Source of the DNA: Ashinkailepas kermadecensis
Taxonomy: Eukaryota > Arthropoda > Thecostraca > Neolepadidae
Length of the DNA stretch: 64,000 bases
Reading direction: 5' to 3'
NCBI GenBank assembly: GCA_034440615.1
Contig: JAOTOM010005113.1
Coordinates: 833,001-897,000 of the forward strand
Position 1 is the first letter of the stretch; each line of letters starts with the position of its first letter. Positions 35,618 to 45,604 of this stretch are shown piece after piece. The notes under the pieces are model-generated. The model worked only from the letters and a program-made list of their open reading frames with translations. It did not search any database and was not told the DNA's origin. Made by a program: the position numbers and the translations under genes.

Positions 35618-35815
35618 GACAGATGAACATCGACGCAAATCATTGCGTTTTTCACGTGCCTTGTACAAGAGGAGAATAGGTAGGGGAAATTACATGCCTT
35701 CTTCTGCTCACGTTGAGACAGATGAACATCGACGCAAATCATTGCGTTTTTCACGTGCCTTGTACAAGAGGAGAATAGGTAGGGGAAATTACATGCCTTC
35801 TTCTGCTCACGTTGT
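35618..35815. repeat. Perfect 99-bp tandem duplication
   Basis: Two head-to-tail copies with the same 99 bp as far as I can compare, starting GACAGATGAACATCGACGCA at 35618 and 35717. The length is 33 codons and both strands keep an open frame through both copies (35604-35825 plus, 35611-35874 minus). Identity points to a very recent duplication or an assembly artefact. Confidence 0.93.
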
Positions 35816-37334
35816 CCATGTATGAACACAGACGAAGCCAGTGCAGGAATTGTGGCTGACCCAATCATCCCCAACTGCTAAAGCTAGACAAAGGGTTGTA
35901 GTTTCTGAAGCTTGTGTCCCTCTGAGAGAAGCACCATTGCTAAGACAAACCGTTGACTGCTAATTCGTTCCATGCCAAATGTTCGTGTCCTGTGGGACCA
36001 ACACATTACCTGTGGACCTGTGGACCTCTCCTCTCCCACGCACATGTAAACAGGCGGATCTCCCACTGAGTATGCGTGTCATAACGAAACTAAATCTGGG
36101 TGCTGAATCAATGTTTTTAAAGACCTTCTGAATCACGTGTAGTACGTACGAGCTAGGGCGAAGCCCGTTCCATTATTTTACCTTGTATATATATAGCTCA
36201 GACCCGACCTTCACACTGTCGAACTCCTACTAACTTTTTTTTTCTTCAATGCTTCAAGTCCTGCTTCCTTCACCCAGAGTTTGGCCTCCTTTTTATATGT
36301 TATGCTAGCCAGTCATTACAATAGTGATTGTGAAGTATACTCGCATCCTTTATTTCATGAAATAGTTTTGTTTGGGGGGGAAATTGTCGTCGGCTGGTTG
36401 TGAAGCTTCTGCCATTGGCCACCCTAGCCTGGGCCTTCTCCTAATGCAAACCGATTCATTCCCTGACTTATCTGATGACTCTTAGACACAAACTAGACTA
36501 TTGACCCACAAACTGCGGTGCTGAGCACCGGGCTCCTGTATCGACTCCTAGCCTCATGCGTTGACTCCGACTCCCGTATTGACTTCCATATTAAGCTAGG
36601 TTAGGCCAGGTAGGGTTCCTAAAAGGCAGAACAGCGTAAGATAGGTAGGGTCAGGCAGGCTAGGTCGGTTCCGGTTAGACTTCTGGACTCCTATGCTGAC
36701 TCCCGGACTCCTGCTGCCGAAGATGGCGACGCTGCCGTCCCAGCACAACTGACAACGCCATGAGAACGGCCGGATGTTCGGCTCGTGGGAACGAGGTAGC
36801 GACGCGGTCACTATCTGAGGAGGATCGCGGCAGCGGCGGCACCTCAGATCGCGACTCGCCGGCGAGCAGGGGGGGGTGACGAGCGACGGGTGGCCCTTAG
36901 TCATTTCTGACGGAGCAGCCAATAATAACTGATTGCTACTATAATGGCTGGATATTGCTCCGCTTGCAATTTTCCAGACGTTCCGCAACGGTTAAACTGA
37001 GAGTGAAAAGTGCAAGTAACATGCTACGTTTGCTGTAGCGCTATAATTCCGTCGGAAAATTGTTCCTATATGAAGCATTTACCTCTCAACTACTCCTGAG
37101 CTAAAGCTGGGTGTCTTTTGATCGCTGCTGGGATATGACAGTAACCACTTCACACGAGCCGGCTGGGCACAATCTGGCGACGCCACGGGCAGCGGCGCCG
37201 GCTGCCAGGCTAAGTAGCCGCACTTCCCGGCCACCCTTATCTGATGTGTGTGGTGTGGCGGCGCCGGCTCAGTCTGGGGTGCGACGCGACCCTGGGCCCA
37301 CAAGTCGCTCCACCGAGCTCCGCTGCAGCTGTGG
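35816..37334. other. Unassigned unique sequence
   Basis: Contains a degenerate GACTCC-rich stretch (36520-36715) and a TTAGGCCAGGTAGG stretch near 36600. A minus-strand open frame of 130 codons (36596-36988) is unassigned. No gene recognised. Confidence 0.4.
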
Positions 37335-37665
37335 CACGGCTACGCCGAGTTCTGTCGGTTGTGGGACGTATCCACCGAGTTCTGTCGATTGTGGAACGGC
37401 ACCACCCCGAGTTCTGTTGGCCGTGGGACGGAACCACCGGGTTCTGTCGGTCATGGGATGTAGCTACGGAGTTCTGTTGTCTACGAGATAGATCCACTTA
37501 ACTCTGTTGGCCATTGGATGGATCCACTGAGCCCTGTTGGCCATGCAATGGATCCACTGAGCTCTGTTTGGTATGCCATGGATCCACTGAGCTCTGTTGG
37601 TCACAGGATGGATCCACTGAGCTCTGTTGGTCACAGGTTGGATCCACTGAGCTCTGTAGGTTGTG
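37335..37665. repeat. 30-bp minisatellite, about 11 copies
   Basis: Unit GAGCTCTGTTGGTCACAGGA followed by TGGATCCACT. The left copies are diverged (GAGTTCTGTCGGTTGTGG), the right copies nearly identical, so the array probably grew at its right end. Confidence 0.92.
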
Positions 37666-38240
37666 AGCCGCCACAGAACCTCAGCCGCCGGATCTGGGTT
37701 ATGTGGCGGCTACGCCGGCTACGCCGACGTCTGTCGATTCTGGGAGGGTGGAGAGGTGGGATGGGTTCTGCCGACTTCTGCGGATTTTGGAACAACTTAG
37801 GAGTGCGAGGAGTGCGGAGTGGCTGCGGAGTGACTCTGGAGACTCTGTAGTAGTTCCACTCTTTGTGGAGTGAACTAGTTGGAAGACATACTCTTGAAAA
37901 TTGTCCAAGAGGAACCTCCTCAAAGTTGTTTTGTGGGTCAAGTCGCTGAAGTATGAACAGCAGGCTGATCTTGTAGCAGCACTCGACAACTCCGTTGCCC
38001 CATCGCAGTGATCGAACATATTATTGAAGCAAGAGCCACGCTTTATCTGTTGTATGGAGTGTTAACCTCCGCCTCCACCGCCTACATCCCCCTGCCTGCG
38101 ATAGCTGCTGCCGGCAGAGGGTGAGGGTAGGCGTGGCCAGCCTGCCACGAGGATGGTGATGTCCGCCGCGCATTCGATGCGATATGCATGTCGGAATTGA
38201 TGCTTGATGAAATGTTGCAGTTCGGAGATGCGTTATGTGT
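37666..38240. other. Unassigned unique sequence
   Basis: GAGTGCGGAGTGG-type short duplications near 37800-37835. Otherwise nothing recognised. Confidence 0.4.
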
Positions 38241-38420
38241 GGACAGTGGCGCAGCCAGGATTTTCGTGTGTGGGGGGGAGGGGGCGGGGTGCGGCGCGCC
38301 AAAACATCAAGAAACAGAGAGCGCTTTCGGCGCGCGAAGCGAGCCGAAAGCGCCGGAGTGAAGCTTGAAGATGTTCAGCAAAGTCGATTAGCTTCAAGAA
38401 GAGCTGTTGCGGTCTGTGTG
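38241..38420 (+). mobile_element. Dispersed repeat family A, copy 2, with internal hairpin
   Basis: Begins CAGTGGCGCAGCCAGGATTT like 19578, followed by a G-rich block. Contains a perfect inverted repeat GCGCTTTCGGC (38321-38331) and GCCGAAAGCGC (38343-38353) with an 11-nt loop. The loop-proximal word GCGCGAAGCG is shared with copy 1. Confidence 0.72.
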
Positions 38421-38511
38421 GTGTAGGCCGTGCAGTGAGGTGCACTTCCCAGTCCCATCTCGTGGGGTGGGGTGGGGGTCGGGAAGGAGTGGTCATCGCC
38501 ATTGATCCACA

Positions 38512-38850
38512 TTAACATACAAAACACATACAACATAACGATATGCAACGCTTCATTTGTCTTGTCATGATTTCCTTTCCTTCTTTGACAAGAGAGGTCA
38601 ACTTTCTGGTATTGTATGTATTCTTCTTTTCTTTTTTAGCATCTCTCACTTGTTTTTCTTCCTTTCTTTGCTTCTTTCTCAAGGGACTCTTTCTCTCTTC
38701 TTCATATTTCCGGGTAAAGCCCAGTGGAGAAAGAAGGAGGCAGCGTTGTTTGCGTAGCTGGATGTCTGTCGTTGAAAAGTGTTGCAATGCTGATGTTGAT
38801 GTTGTGTGTGTCGCAGTACGCGACAGCGCTTGTCTGTGTGTTGGATGCAT
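38512..38850 (-). CDS. Unassigned Lys/Glu-rich open frame (112 codons), doubtful
   Basis: Minus-strand frame of 112 codons. Residues about 48-92 are rich in Lys, Arg and Glu and could form a helix or coiled coil; the DNA there is purine-rich on this strand, which alone can produce such composition. It lies downstream, on the same strand, of the reverse transcriptase relic (with a tandem repeat and hairpin between), so it might derive from the 3' part of that element. I recognise no domain. Most likely not a functional gene. Confidence 0.12.
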   Translation of the reverse strand: MHPTHRQALSRTATHTTSTSALQHFSTTDIQLRKQRCLLLSPLGFTRKYEEERKSPLRKKQRKEEKQVRDAKKEKKNTYNTRKLTSLVKEGKEIMTRQMKRCISLCCMCFVC

Positions 38851-38913
38851 GTGTAAGAGTATGCTACAGTATGAGTATGTGATGCACTGTGAGTGTTCTG
38901 TTGCGGGTGCAGT

Positions 38914-38960
38914 GAGGTCATCATCTCACATCATCTGCATAATGTGAGATGTGTGACCTC
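38914..38960. other. Near-perfect hairpin
   Basis: Left arm GAGGTCATCATCTCACAT (38914-38931) pairs with right arm ATGTGAGATGTGTGACCTC (38942-38960) with one bulged position and a ten-nt loop. GAGGTCA and TGACCTC ends also look like nuclear-receptor half-sites, though that may be chance. Confidence 0.85.
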
Positions 38961-38986
38961 ATGTGTGACCTGACATCTGCGTGATA

Positions 38987-39265
38987 GCGTGGCTTGCTGT
39001 TCGTGAGTGCCCGTCTCCCATTGTGTGCCAGAAATGGTCACACGCGTGCCATGACGTGTTGTCGTGTGTCCCAGTGTTGGTATGTTAGATCCATAGCGTG
39101 GCTTGCTGTTCGTCAGTGCCCGTCTCCCAGTGTGTGCCAGAAATGGTCACACGCGTGCCATGACGTGTTGTCGTGTGTCCCAGTGTTGGTACGTTAGATG
39201 CATAGCGTGGTGTGCTCTTCGTGAATTCCACCTTCCATTGTGTGCAAACAATGGTCGTAAGTAAG
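38987..39265. repeat. 109-bp tandem repeat, about 2.5 copies
   Basis: Units begin GCGTGGCTTGCTGTTCGT at 38987 and 39096, and a partial diverged third at 39205. Copies one and two differ by a handful of bases. The third merges into the reverse transcriptase relic. Confidence 0.93.
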
Positions 39266-39804
39266 TTGATTTGTTTTTGTGTTCTGTTTTGAATGCCAAA
39301 TATGTGTGATCTGAAAGTAAGCTTACTGTAAGTGTTAGTAAGTAGTGCGATTCCTATGAATCTTGCTGATTGATTAAAATGTTCAATGTTGTCATCGAGC
39401 TGCAATGGGTGTGTGTCGGCGCCTGTTTTGTAGCCGAAAAGAATGCATTTTGTTTTATTATAGCTTCTATAGCTTTTAGGTGAAGAAATGTGCAAGTTGA
39501 GGATTTTTTGTTGTTTTTGTATGTCGTTCAGTGCGCTTTGTAGTGTGCCTAATGTGTTTTGTGGTACACGGTGAAATGCTCGAAGCGCGATGTCGACAGT
39601 GAAGAGAGCAATTTTGAGAAAAGGACAGCGTGAGAAGAGCATTGAATTGCTTCCAAAAATGAAGAGAAGGGGACTGGGAACCGAACCCTGGACTAGACGT
39701 GTTGGAGTGTTCAACTTCAGAGACATAGAAGTCTAGTTGAACTTGAAAAGTGCAACTTAGAAGGCAGAATATTGAGATATTTAACTAGCCTGCCTTGCGT
39801 GTTA
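39260..39804 (-). pseudogene. Broken non-LTR reverse transcriptase fragment (Jockey-like)
   Basis: The minus-strand frame that starts at 39726 contains, in order, a QGSVPSPLLF block matching the PQGSxLSPxLF motif of non-LTR reverse transcriptases, an ALFTVDIAL block in the place of the catalytic FADDIA motif, a short Leu-rich linker, a KCILFGY block, and ARFIGI ... LTFRSHI matching the KFLGI/LTF-HI thumb region. The first catalytic Asp of the FxDD pair is replaced by Val. Upstream, a second frame (39804-39715) continues with LVKYLNILPSKLHF, typical of the segment before that motif, so a frameshift separates them. The fragment lacks the endonuclease, early palm motifs and the C-terminus. It is a dead relic of a retrotransposon. 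Confidence 0.82.
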
Positions 39805-40154
39805 ATGTTGTGCAGATGTGGCGGCCACCACTACGCTCCTCACCGTGCCAATCCTCTGAGCGGCATCCGTCTCCGTCGGCCCCCGCCTGGCCTCTACTCC
39901 AGTACTCAACTGGCGCCCGTTGTCTGGCCGAGCCGACGCCGACAAAAAGCCAACATGTCCAGTCATCAGGGAAAATAGCGCCGGCAGTCGCGTCGCCTCC
40001 GTCTCACAATGGCCCGCCGCCGCCGCTCCATTATCAAAACCTCATCAGATGATCGCCAGCATCCCGATCGCGCAACCAAACTAATGCCGCCTTTGTCGGA
40101 GCGACCGCCCGGCTGACCTCGCTCTCCTCCGTCACCGGCACTGACCTCGGCCGC
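39805..40154. other. Unassigned CpG-rich unique sequence
   Basis: Mid-to-high GC, non-tandem, with ATTATCAAAACCTCATCAGATGATCG-like AT cores near 40030-40055. No gene recognised. Confidence 0.4.
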
Positions 40155-40650
40155 CGCTGACTACCGCTGCTCCCTGACTTACACCCGGAGCACCGCCGAC
40201 TGCTGCTGCTCCCTGACTTACACCCGGAGCACCGCCGACTGCTGCTGCTCCTGACTTACACCCGGAGCACCGCCGACTGCTGCTGCTCCCTACACCCGGA
40301 GCACCGCCGACTGCCGCTGCCCTCTGACTTACACCCGGAGCACCGCCGACCGCCGCTGTCCCTGACTTACACCCGGAGCACCGCCGACTGCTGCTGCTCC
40401 CTGACTTACACCCGGAGCACCGCCGACTGCTGCTGCTCCCTGACTTACACCCGGAGCACCGCCGACTGCCGCTGCCCTCTGACTTACACCCGGAGCACCG
40501 CCGACCGCCGCTGTCCCTGACTTACACCCGGAGCACCGCCGACTGCCCCTACCCACTGACTTACACCTGGAGCATCACCGACTGCCGCTGCCCCCTGACC
40601 TAGAGCACCGCTGATTGCCGTTGCCCCCTGACTTACACCTGGAGCACCGC
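40155..40650. repeat. 39-bp minisatellite, about 12 copies
   Basis: Unit CGACTGCTGCTGCTCCCTGA followed by CTTACACCCGGAGCACCGC. Inner variants (CCGCTGCCCTCTGAC, CCGCCGCTGTCCC) recur as a pair at about 40315-40375 and 40465-40520, so a multi-unit block was duplicated. The right end is diverged. Confidence 0.94.
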
Positions 40651-40997
40651 TGACCGCGAGATTGCGGCCACTTGATCGGGCCTCCGGTGTGCGCCGATGC
40701 TGGCTGAATAGTCTGGAGAACTACCCGCCTAATGGTTGCTGCCTGACCAGAATTGGCGCCAATTATGGCAGAAATGTATTGAAGCCAATCTAGTCGACAG
40801 CTGTCTTTTTACCGGCCCAGTCACCTTTCAAAATGTCCGTGGTCTTACGGGAGGAGTGATAAAACACGCATAATAATACAGTCATTTGTACATTTGTATT
40901 GTATTGTACATAATACATTTGTGTATTGTACATGATACATTTGTACCTTATGTGTACTATTTTTGTGGGCTGGAAGCAGAAATATTAAGAAAGATAA

Positions 40998-41001
<4 letters not shown>
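40651..41001. other. Unassigned sequence with TACATTTGTATTG words
   Basis: Short reiterated TACATTTGTA/TTGTATTGTACA words lie at 40885-40950. Nothing else recognised. Confidence 0.5.
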
Positions 41002-41036
<35 letters not shown>

Positions 41037-41046
41037 GATAGATAGA
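41002..41046. repeat. (TA)n and (GATA)n microsatellite
   Basis: About 28 bp of TA followed by AATAAAGATAGATAGATA. Confidence 0.93.
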
Positions 41047-41206
41047 TATCGAGACATACATGTATGTACATCCATTTGTCGGCCACCCTCCACAGTACCA
41101 CACAGCACAACTAACACTGTTGATGTATGAGTGCCCCTTACCCTCTCGATACACGACGAGCCAGTGTTTTGACCGATGAGCGATACCCACCGTTAATTAA
41201 TGGACC

Positions 41207-41575
41207 CGGCTCATTTGATGGCTGTGGTGTGATCAGACGTGTGGCGCGAATTGTGCGGCACAGCTGATGACCCGGCTCATTTGATGGCTGTGGTGTGGTC
41301 AGACGTGTGGCGCGAATTGTGCGGCACAGCTGATGACCCGGCTCATTTGATGGCTGTGGTGTGATCAGACGTGTGGCGCGAATTGTGCGGCACAGCTGAT
41401 GACCCGGCTCATCGGAGCTGGCTGTGGTGTGGTCAGACGTGTGGCGCAATTGTGCGGCACAGCTGATGACCCGGCTCATCGGCAGTGGCTGTGGTGTGGT
41501 CAGACGTGTGGCGCGAATTGTGCGGCACAGCTGATGACCCGGCTCATCGGCAGCTGGCTGTGGTCGGCAAAGCGT
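41207..41575. repeat. 66-bp minisatellite, about 5.5 copies
   Basis: Unit TGATGACCCGGCTCATTTGA followed by TGGCTGTGGTGTGATCAGAC and GTGTGGCGCGAATTGTGCGGCACAGC. The first three units carry TTTGATGG and the later ones CGGCAGTGG or CGGAGCTGG; the fourth has lost one base in CGCGAATT. Confidence 0.95.
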
Positions 41576-41818
41576 GCGAAATTCATGGCCCGGCCATAAC
41601 AGAAAGATGGCCTGCGCCGTCAGTTTTGGTGTGGATATAAACGGTTAATTGAGGCCACTGTCCAACGTGAGCATCCGCGCGGCGATAATTATTGTCATTT
41701 GTTTCAATTTTGTCGTCGTACTGCGTCCAACTCCCGAGTTATCCTTTGATGCGGAAATTACACAGGCGTCGGACAGTCTCGGCGAGCGTTGATAAACGAT
41801 TTTCCTGGCCTGGCAGCT
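41576..41818. other. Unassigned unique sequence
   Basis: CpG-containing with GATAATTATTGTCATTTG near 41683. No gene recognised. Confidence 0.4.
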
Positions 41819-41970
41819 GGACACAACAAACGGCCGGCCGGCGACCGGCGCTCCTGACGCGCCGCGACAGCCATGACGCGCGCGACGTCATCAGCACAGC
41901 ACAACAAACGGCCGGCCAGCGACCGGCGCTCCTGACGCGCCGCGACAGCCATGACGCGCGCGGCGCGGCG
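41819..41970. repeat. 78-bp tandem duplication, 2 copies
   Basis: The block starting CACAACAAACGGCCGGCC at 41822 recurs at 41900 with one or two changes, through GACGCGCCGCGACAGCCATG and ACGCGCGCG. Confidence 0.93.
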
Positions 41971-42024
41971 GCAGACGCGACGCGGCGCGACGATTGGTGG
42001 CGCGGCGGGGCGAACGTCCGGCCA

Positions 42025-42265
42025 CAACGTCGGTACGTCAGGGCCGCGGCCACGACACCACTACGTCAGGACCGCCAGCCACGACACCAGTACGTCAGGG
42101 CCGCCAGCCACGACGTCAGTACGTCAGGGCCGCCAGCCACGACGTCAGTACGTCAGGGCCGCCAGTCACGACGTCAGTACGTCAGGACCGCAGGACGTCA
42201 GTACGTCAGGACCGCCGGTCACGACGTCAGTACGTCAGGACTTCCGGCCACGACATCAGTACGCG
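42025..42265. repeat. 29-bp minisatellite with paired ACGTCA words, about 8 copies
   Basis: Unit ACGTCAGTACGTCAGGGCCG followed by CCAGCCACG. Each unit carries two ACGTCA words (TGACGT on the other strand), the core of CRE/AP-1-type bZIP sites, spaced nine bases apart. One central unit is truncated (CAGGACGTCAGTACG). Whether the sites are used is unknown. Confidence 0.92.
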
Positions 42266-44087
42266 GCGGCAGGTCTGTCGCACGGCTCGGCAAGCCATGT
42301 GCGCCCGCCGGTCGATGGGCTGCCTCACAACGTTCACCAACTTCTGGGAATACGATGGTAATTTGGCCCTCGCTCGTATGCATCTGTTTTGTTCTACCGG
42401 CAATAGCTCGAAGCTCAGTGAAGCAATACAAAATGTCTACACACTTAATTTTCAAGTGCAATACTGAGCATGAAATAGAACATGAAATAAAATAACTCCA
42501 GAAGCAATCATGGGATCAGTATTTTAAGTACCTGATCTCTTAGAGGATTTTGGAGCCCTCCGATGTTCGCCACAGCCTCTCCCACGCAAAATATTCTCTT
42601 TTTTAGAATGGTATTCTACGGGTTATCTCCATGTGTGCTTTTTTACTTGCCAGTTTTAATAGTATCAGCCATAATGTATGTTTTAAATCTCCGCCCGTGA
42701 CAAGGACGTTCCATGACGCTTCAAGCTAGCCGTCCTTTCATTTGCCCCCGTGCGTTCCTCAATTTCCAATCTTCTAGGCGGTGGAATATATAAGCATGTC
42801 CAGCTGGCGTAGGAAACCGTTTGCATATTTAACCGCTATGGCGTTAATGATGACGTCATTTTAGCCGGCATTACTCGTCACCGAGTGGCCAATCAGATGC
42901 CAGCAATGTCTCAGGTGTGTGTGGCTGCCGATGGTTGCACCTGGTTGGCCACGGCATACAATACCCACAATGCATTACTTGCTCCCCACGCAAGGCGGAG
43001 GCGGGAAGCGGAGCGGCTACAACGCTGGCATTGGCCGCAAATGACCGCTCCTACTTCCCGGATGCTTTTCTTCCAGGCATGTCGGATATTCTTCGTCCGC
43101 AGAAGTAGTGCATCAAGCGAAAATGTTGCAGGTCTACTACATACCATTTATACCATTTGATGTAAGCACCTGTGAGATAACTCGTGTATATGCATTTTAA
43201 ATTATGCATAATAATCCGACTCTGTCGTAGATATCTGTAGCTTGCTTGTATCTATGGAACGTACGATTTCCAGGTGTTTGTTTCTTTGGTAATTACAATT
43301 TTTTTTACAAAATCCGATTCCGGGGTGGGGTGAAAAGTCAACTTCCAAACTGCTTAACCTTGCGATTAGGCTAGCTTTTAGAAACGAGCTACGATGATTA
43401 GATTAGGTTAGGTTAGATTGCATTAGTAGTATGGGAGAGCGAGAGGGCGAAGCTATGCTATTTGTGTGGATAGATTTGCGGTAGAATTTGGTTGGGGATG
43501 CTTCATACAGGAATAAACGTTTCGGTTTTGTCCATTAATCTCCACAATTATTGTCCTTAAAGTACTTTCGAAGAGTTACATTCAGGAGTGGAATTGTTCC
43601 ATATGCTTCGGGTGTACCCATATTGCACATGACAATGCGCGGCTCAAGATGAATCTGAACTACGTGATCATTATTTTTGGCCATAGTTATTGGTTATGGG
43701 CTTGACGGAACCACTTGAGCAAAGCAAACTTACCGCGAAGTTGATATATTTCTTACTGGATTTCAGCTACCCGAAATCAAATCTACCTCACCACTGCAAC
43801 ATTTGCTTTTGGCATCACTGAACATGATGCATGATATATCACTGAACTTTGGCATCACTGGACTGAACCCTTTGAACACCGACGCCTTTAAACCCAGCTA
43901 TCATGCATCTGTAAACCACGCACTGACCATCTATGGTAGACTTCTATGTTAAAATGCGACAATCCATTATGACCTTTCATAACGGTCAGTGAGCATCATG
44001 ACTTCATAGTAGTCAGGTCGTTGACTGCGTGTTATTCGATTATGTGGAGCATTAGCCTCACGATTTCTATCACTTCATTGAATTAAG
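42266..44087. other. Unassigned unique sequence
   Basis: About 1.8 kb. Includes GGAATATATAAGC near 42784 and a GATTAGGTTAGGTTAGATT stretch near 43400 (two TTAGG units, too few for a telomeric tract). Short repeated GGCATCACTG-AAC words at 43810-43870. No gene recognised. Confidence 0.4.
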
Positions 44088-44265
44088 TTTATGGACGAGT
44101 CCAATAAGAAGATTCATAATGGGCAAGCCATGGAACGGCGAGTCTATAACGAATCTTCTTATCTCATGCATATCTTATCTCATCTTATCTCATTCTTGAT
44201 ATCTTCTTACTTGATATCTACTGAAGATACATTGCGAATCTTCTTATTGGCGAACCCATCATTTT
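44088..44265. mobile_element. Small inverted-repeat element C, copy 1
   Basis: CCAATAAGAAGATTC (44101-44115) is perfectly inverted at 44236-44250, with weaker pairing outside (ATGG). The left end TTTATGGACGA-CCAATAAGAAGAT-CAT-ATG-GCAAG also matches the reverse complement of 45652-45697 at about 85 percent. The interior is a TCTTATC-rich sequence. No coding capacity; a MITE-like element. Confidence 0.72.
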
Positions 44266-44469
44266 TTATCGTGCATTTGAACACATGAATATTACAATTG
44301 GTGTTATAGGTGTCCGTAGTCATATCAAGCCTTGCTAAATGCAGCAGGTCGTTTCTGTAAGTTCTGTACAAAATAACGGAATTCAATAACTCATTGCATA
44401 TTCGCATAGGTACATATGCTTCTAACGAGGTATTCTGTAATAGCTATTTGATTTTCCTGCAACGTCTGC

Positions 44470-44742
44470 ATGAATATCTCGCTGCCAAAAAGACTTCGGT
44501 TCGAAAACAAAACAGACGTATTAGATAGTGAGCTGACGGAGCCGAGTGATACCATAACGGCTGCGAACGATACCATGGGTAGGAGAAACTCAATATACAA
44601 ATTAAATAGAGAACACGAGGCATATAACGCACTATTAAAAATAGCATCAGACATCCGCAAATTCATGCTGTACCTGGACAAAATACAAGTAGTAAATGAA
44701 CGTTGGAAAATTCCTCCAGAAGACCTCGATTTCCTACTTTGA
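44470..44742 (+). CDS. Unrecognised 90-codon open frame, possible exon or small protein
   Basis: Plus-strand frame from ATG at 44470 to TGA after 44739; the frame is open back only to a TGA at 44449. The translation is not low-complexity: charged, with a likely helical segment over roughly residues 45-75 and an acidic ending (PPEDLDFLL). I recognise no domain. The opposite strand is also open (44391-44807), which weakens the case. It sits between two copies of inverted-repeat element C, so it might be element cargo, a terminal exon, or chance. No polyadenylation hexamer is evident just downstream. Confidence 0.25.
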   Translation: MNISLPKRLRFENKTDVLDSELTEPSDTITAANDTMGRRNSIYKLNREHEAYNALLKIASDIRKFMLYLDKIQVVNERWKIPPEDLDFLL

Positions 44743-44807
44743 ATTTTTTTCGAGACATAAGAGGGGGAAAATGCACACGAAATGGAACCCACGACAGTGA
44801 AAGGCAT

Positions 44808-45294
44808 TCAATATTTGCTAGATCGGTTCTTCAAGGCTAAATGGATGACAGAAAGCATTTCCAGGTCCGCGAATGTGATTAATATGTGTTCTATGTGTAT
44901 ATACATTCTATATTGTAGGTCCCTGCTTGTGCGAATTGCGGGTGAAATGCACGCAAGCTCTTTGTTAGATTTATCCTTTTAAAAAGAAATAGTGAGGCTA
45001 ACGCTCCATATGCATCGAATACTACAGGGTAGATAATTTCACTATTATGACAGTCATCATGGACGTTATGAGAAGCCATAATGAACATTATGAAGTCGCA
45101 ATGGATACTGACCATCATCAAAAGTCTTGTTTTTCTTCTCTTTTTTAAATAAATTTAATCCGAATTCTTGCTGGGGTGGCTTTATGAACCAGGGTTATAT
45201 TGCTAAGCAGAGCTTGTTGCGTGAACCCTGGCCCCACCACCCGATCCATGAATTCCAGTTCACCGGTAGAATTTTGACCGAAAGTTTAACGTGA
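44808..45294. other. Unassigned AT-rich sequence
   Basis: Contains alternating TTATGA/ TCATAA and CATCATGG words (45045-45120). No gene recognised. Confidence 0.4.
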
Positions 45295-45476
45295 CGTCAA
45301 TGCACCGACACGGCCGCCCGGTAGCTCGTCCCCGGCCTTATCGGGCCAGCTGCCAACTGACGCTCCCAGCCGGGGGCTAAATGCGAGCGCGCGAAGCGAC
45401 TCGAACCCTGCGTCGCCAGGACAGGGGAGACCAGAGCAGGCCAGTGCTCTAACCAACTGCGCTACCGGGGCGGCAA
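45295..45476 (-). mobile_element. tRNA-derived SINE
   Basis: Reading the minus strand from 45472, GCCCCGG is followed by TAGCGCAGTTGG, a good RNA polymerase III A box, and 45 or so bases later GGTTCGAGTCG, a good B box (about 45392-45402). The 3' acceptor half cannot pair with the 5' GCCCCGG and the region between the boxes is longer than in a tRNA, so this is a SINE head rather than a tRNA gene. A GC-rich body of about 95 bp follows. The characteristic AQLVRALAC-type chance translation is visible on this strand. Confidence 0.75.
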
Positions 45477-45604
45477 AAGTCATAACAGTCTGTCGCTTTT
45501 CAGCTTGAGGCTTAAAATAAATGGCCAATGCGTGCTTCGCAGATGCATGATAAAGCAAATGAACACGAATTTTAATGTTCATGTCTTCAGATGCATGGAC
45601 AATA

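Noticed and set aside
35611..35874. Zinc-finger-like repeat from the 33-codon duplicated minus-strand peptide
   Set aside because: Cysteine and histidine spacing does not match C2H2 or related fingers, and the other strand is open as well.
42780..42800. TATA-box promoter at GGAATATATAAGC
   Set aside because: A single AT-rich word without an initiator, downstream open frame or transcript evidence.
43398..43420. Arthropod telomeric repeat (TTAGG)n
   Set aside because: Only about two units, within unique sequence; used only as a weak hint for taxonomy.
45385..45475. Functional tRNA gene
   Set aside because: A and B boxes are good, but the acceptor halves do not pair and the inter-box length is wrong; a SINE fits better.
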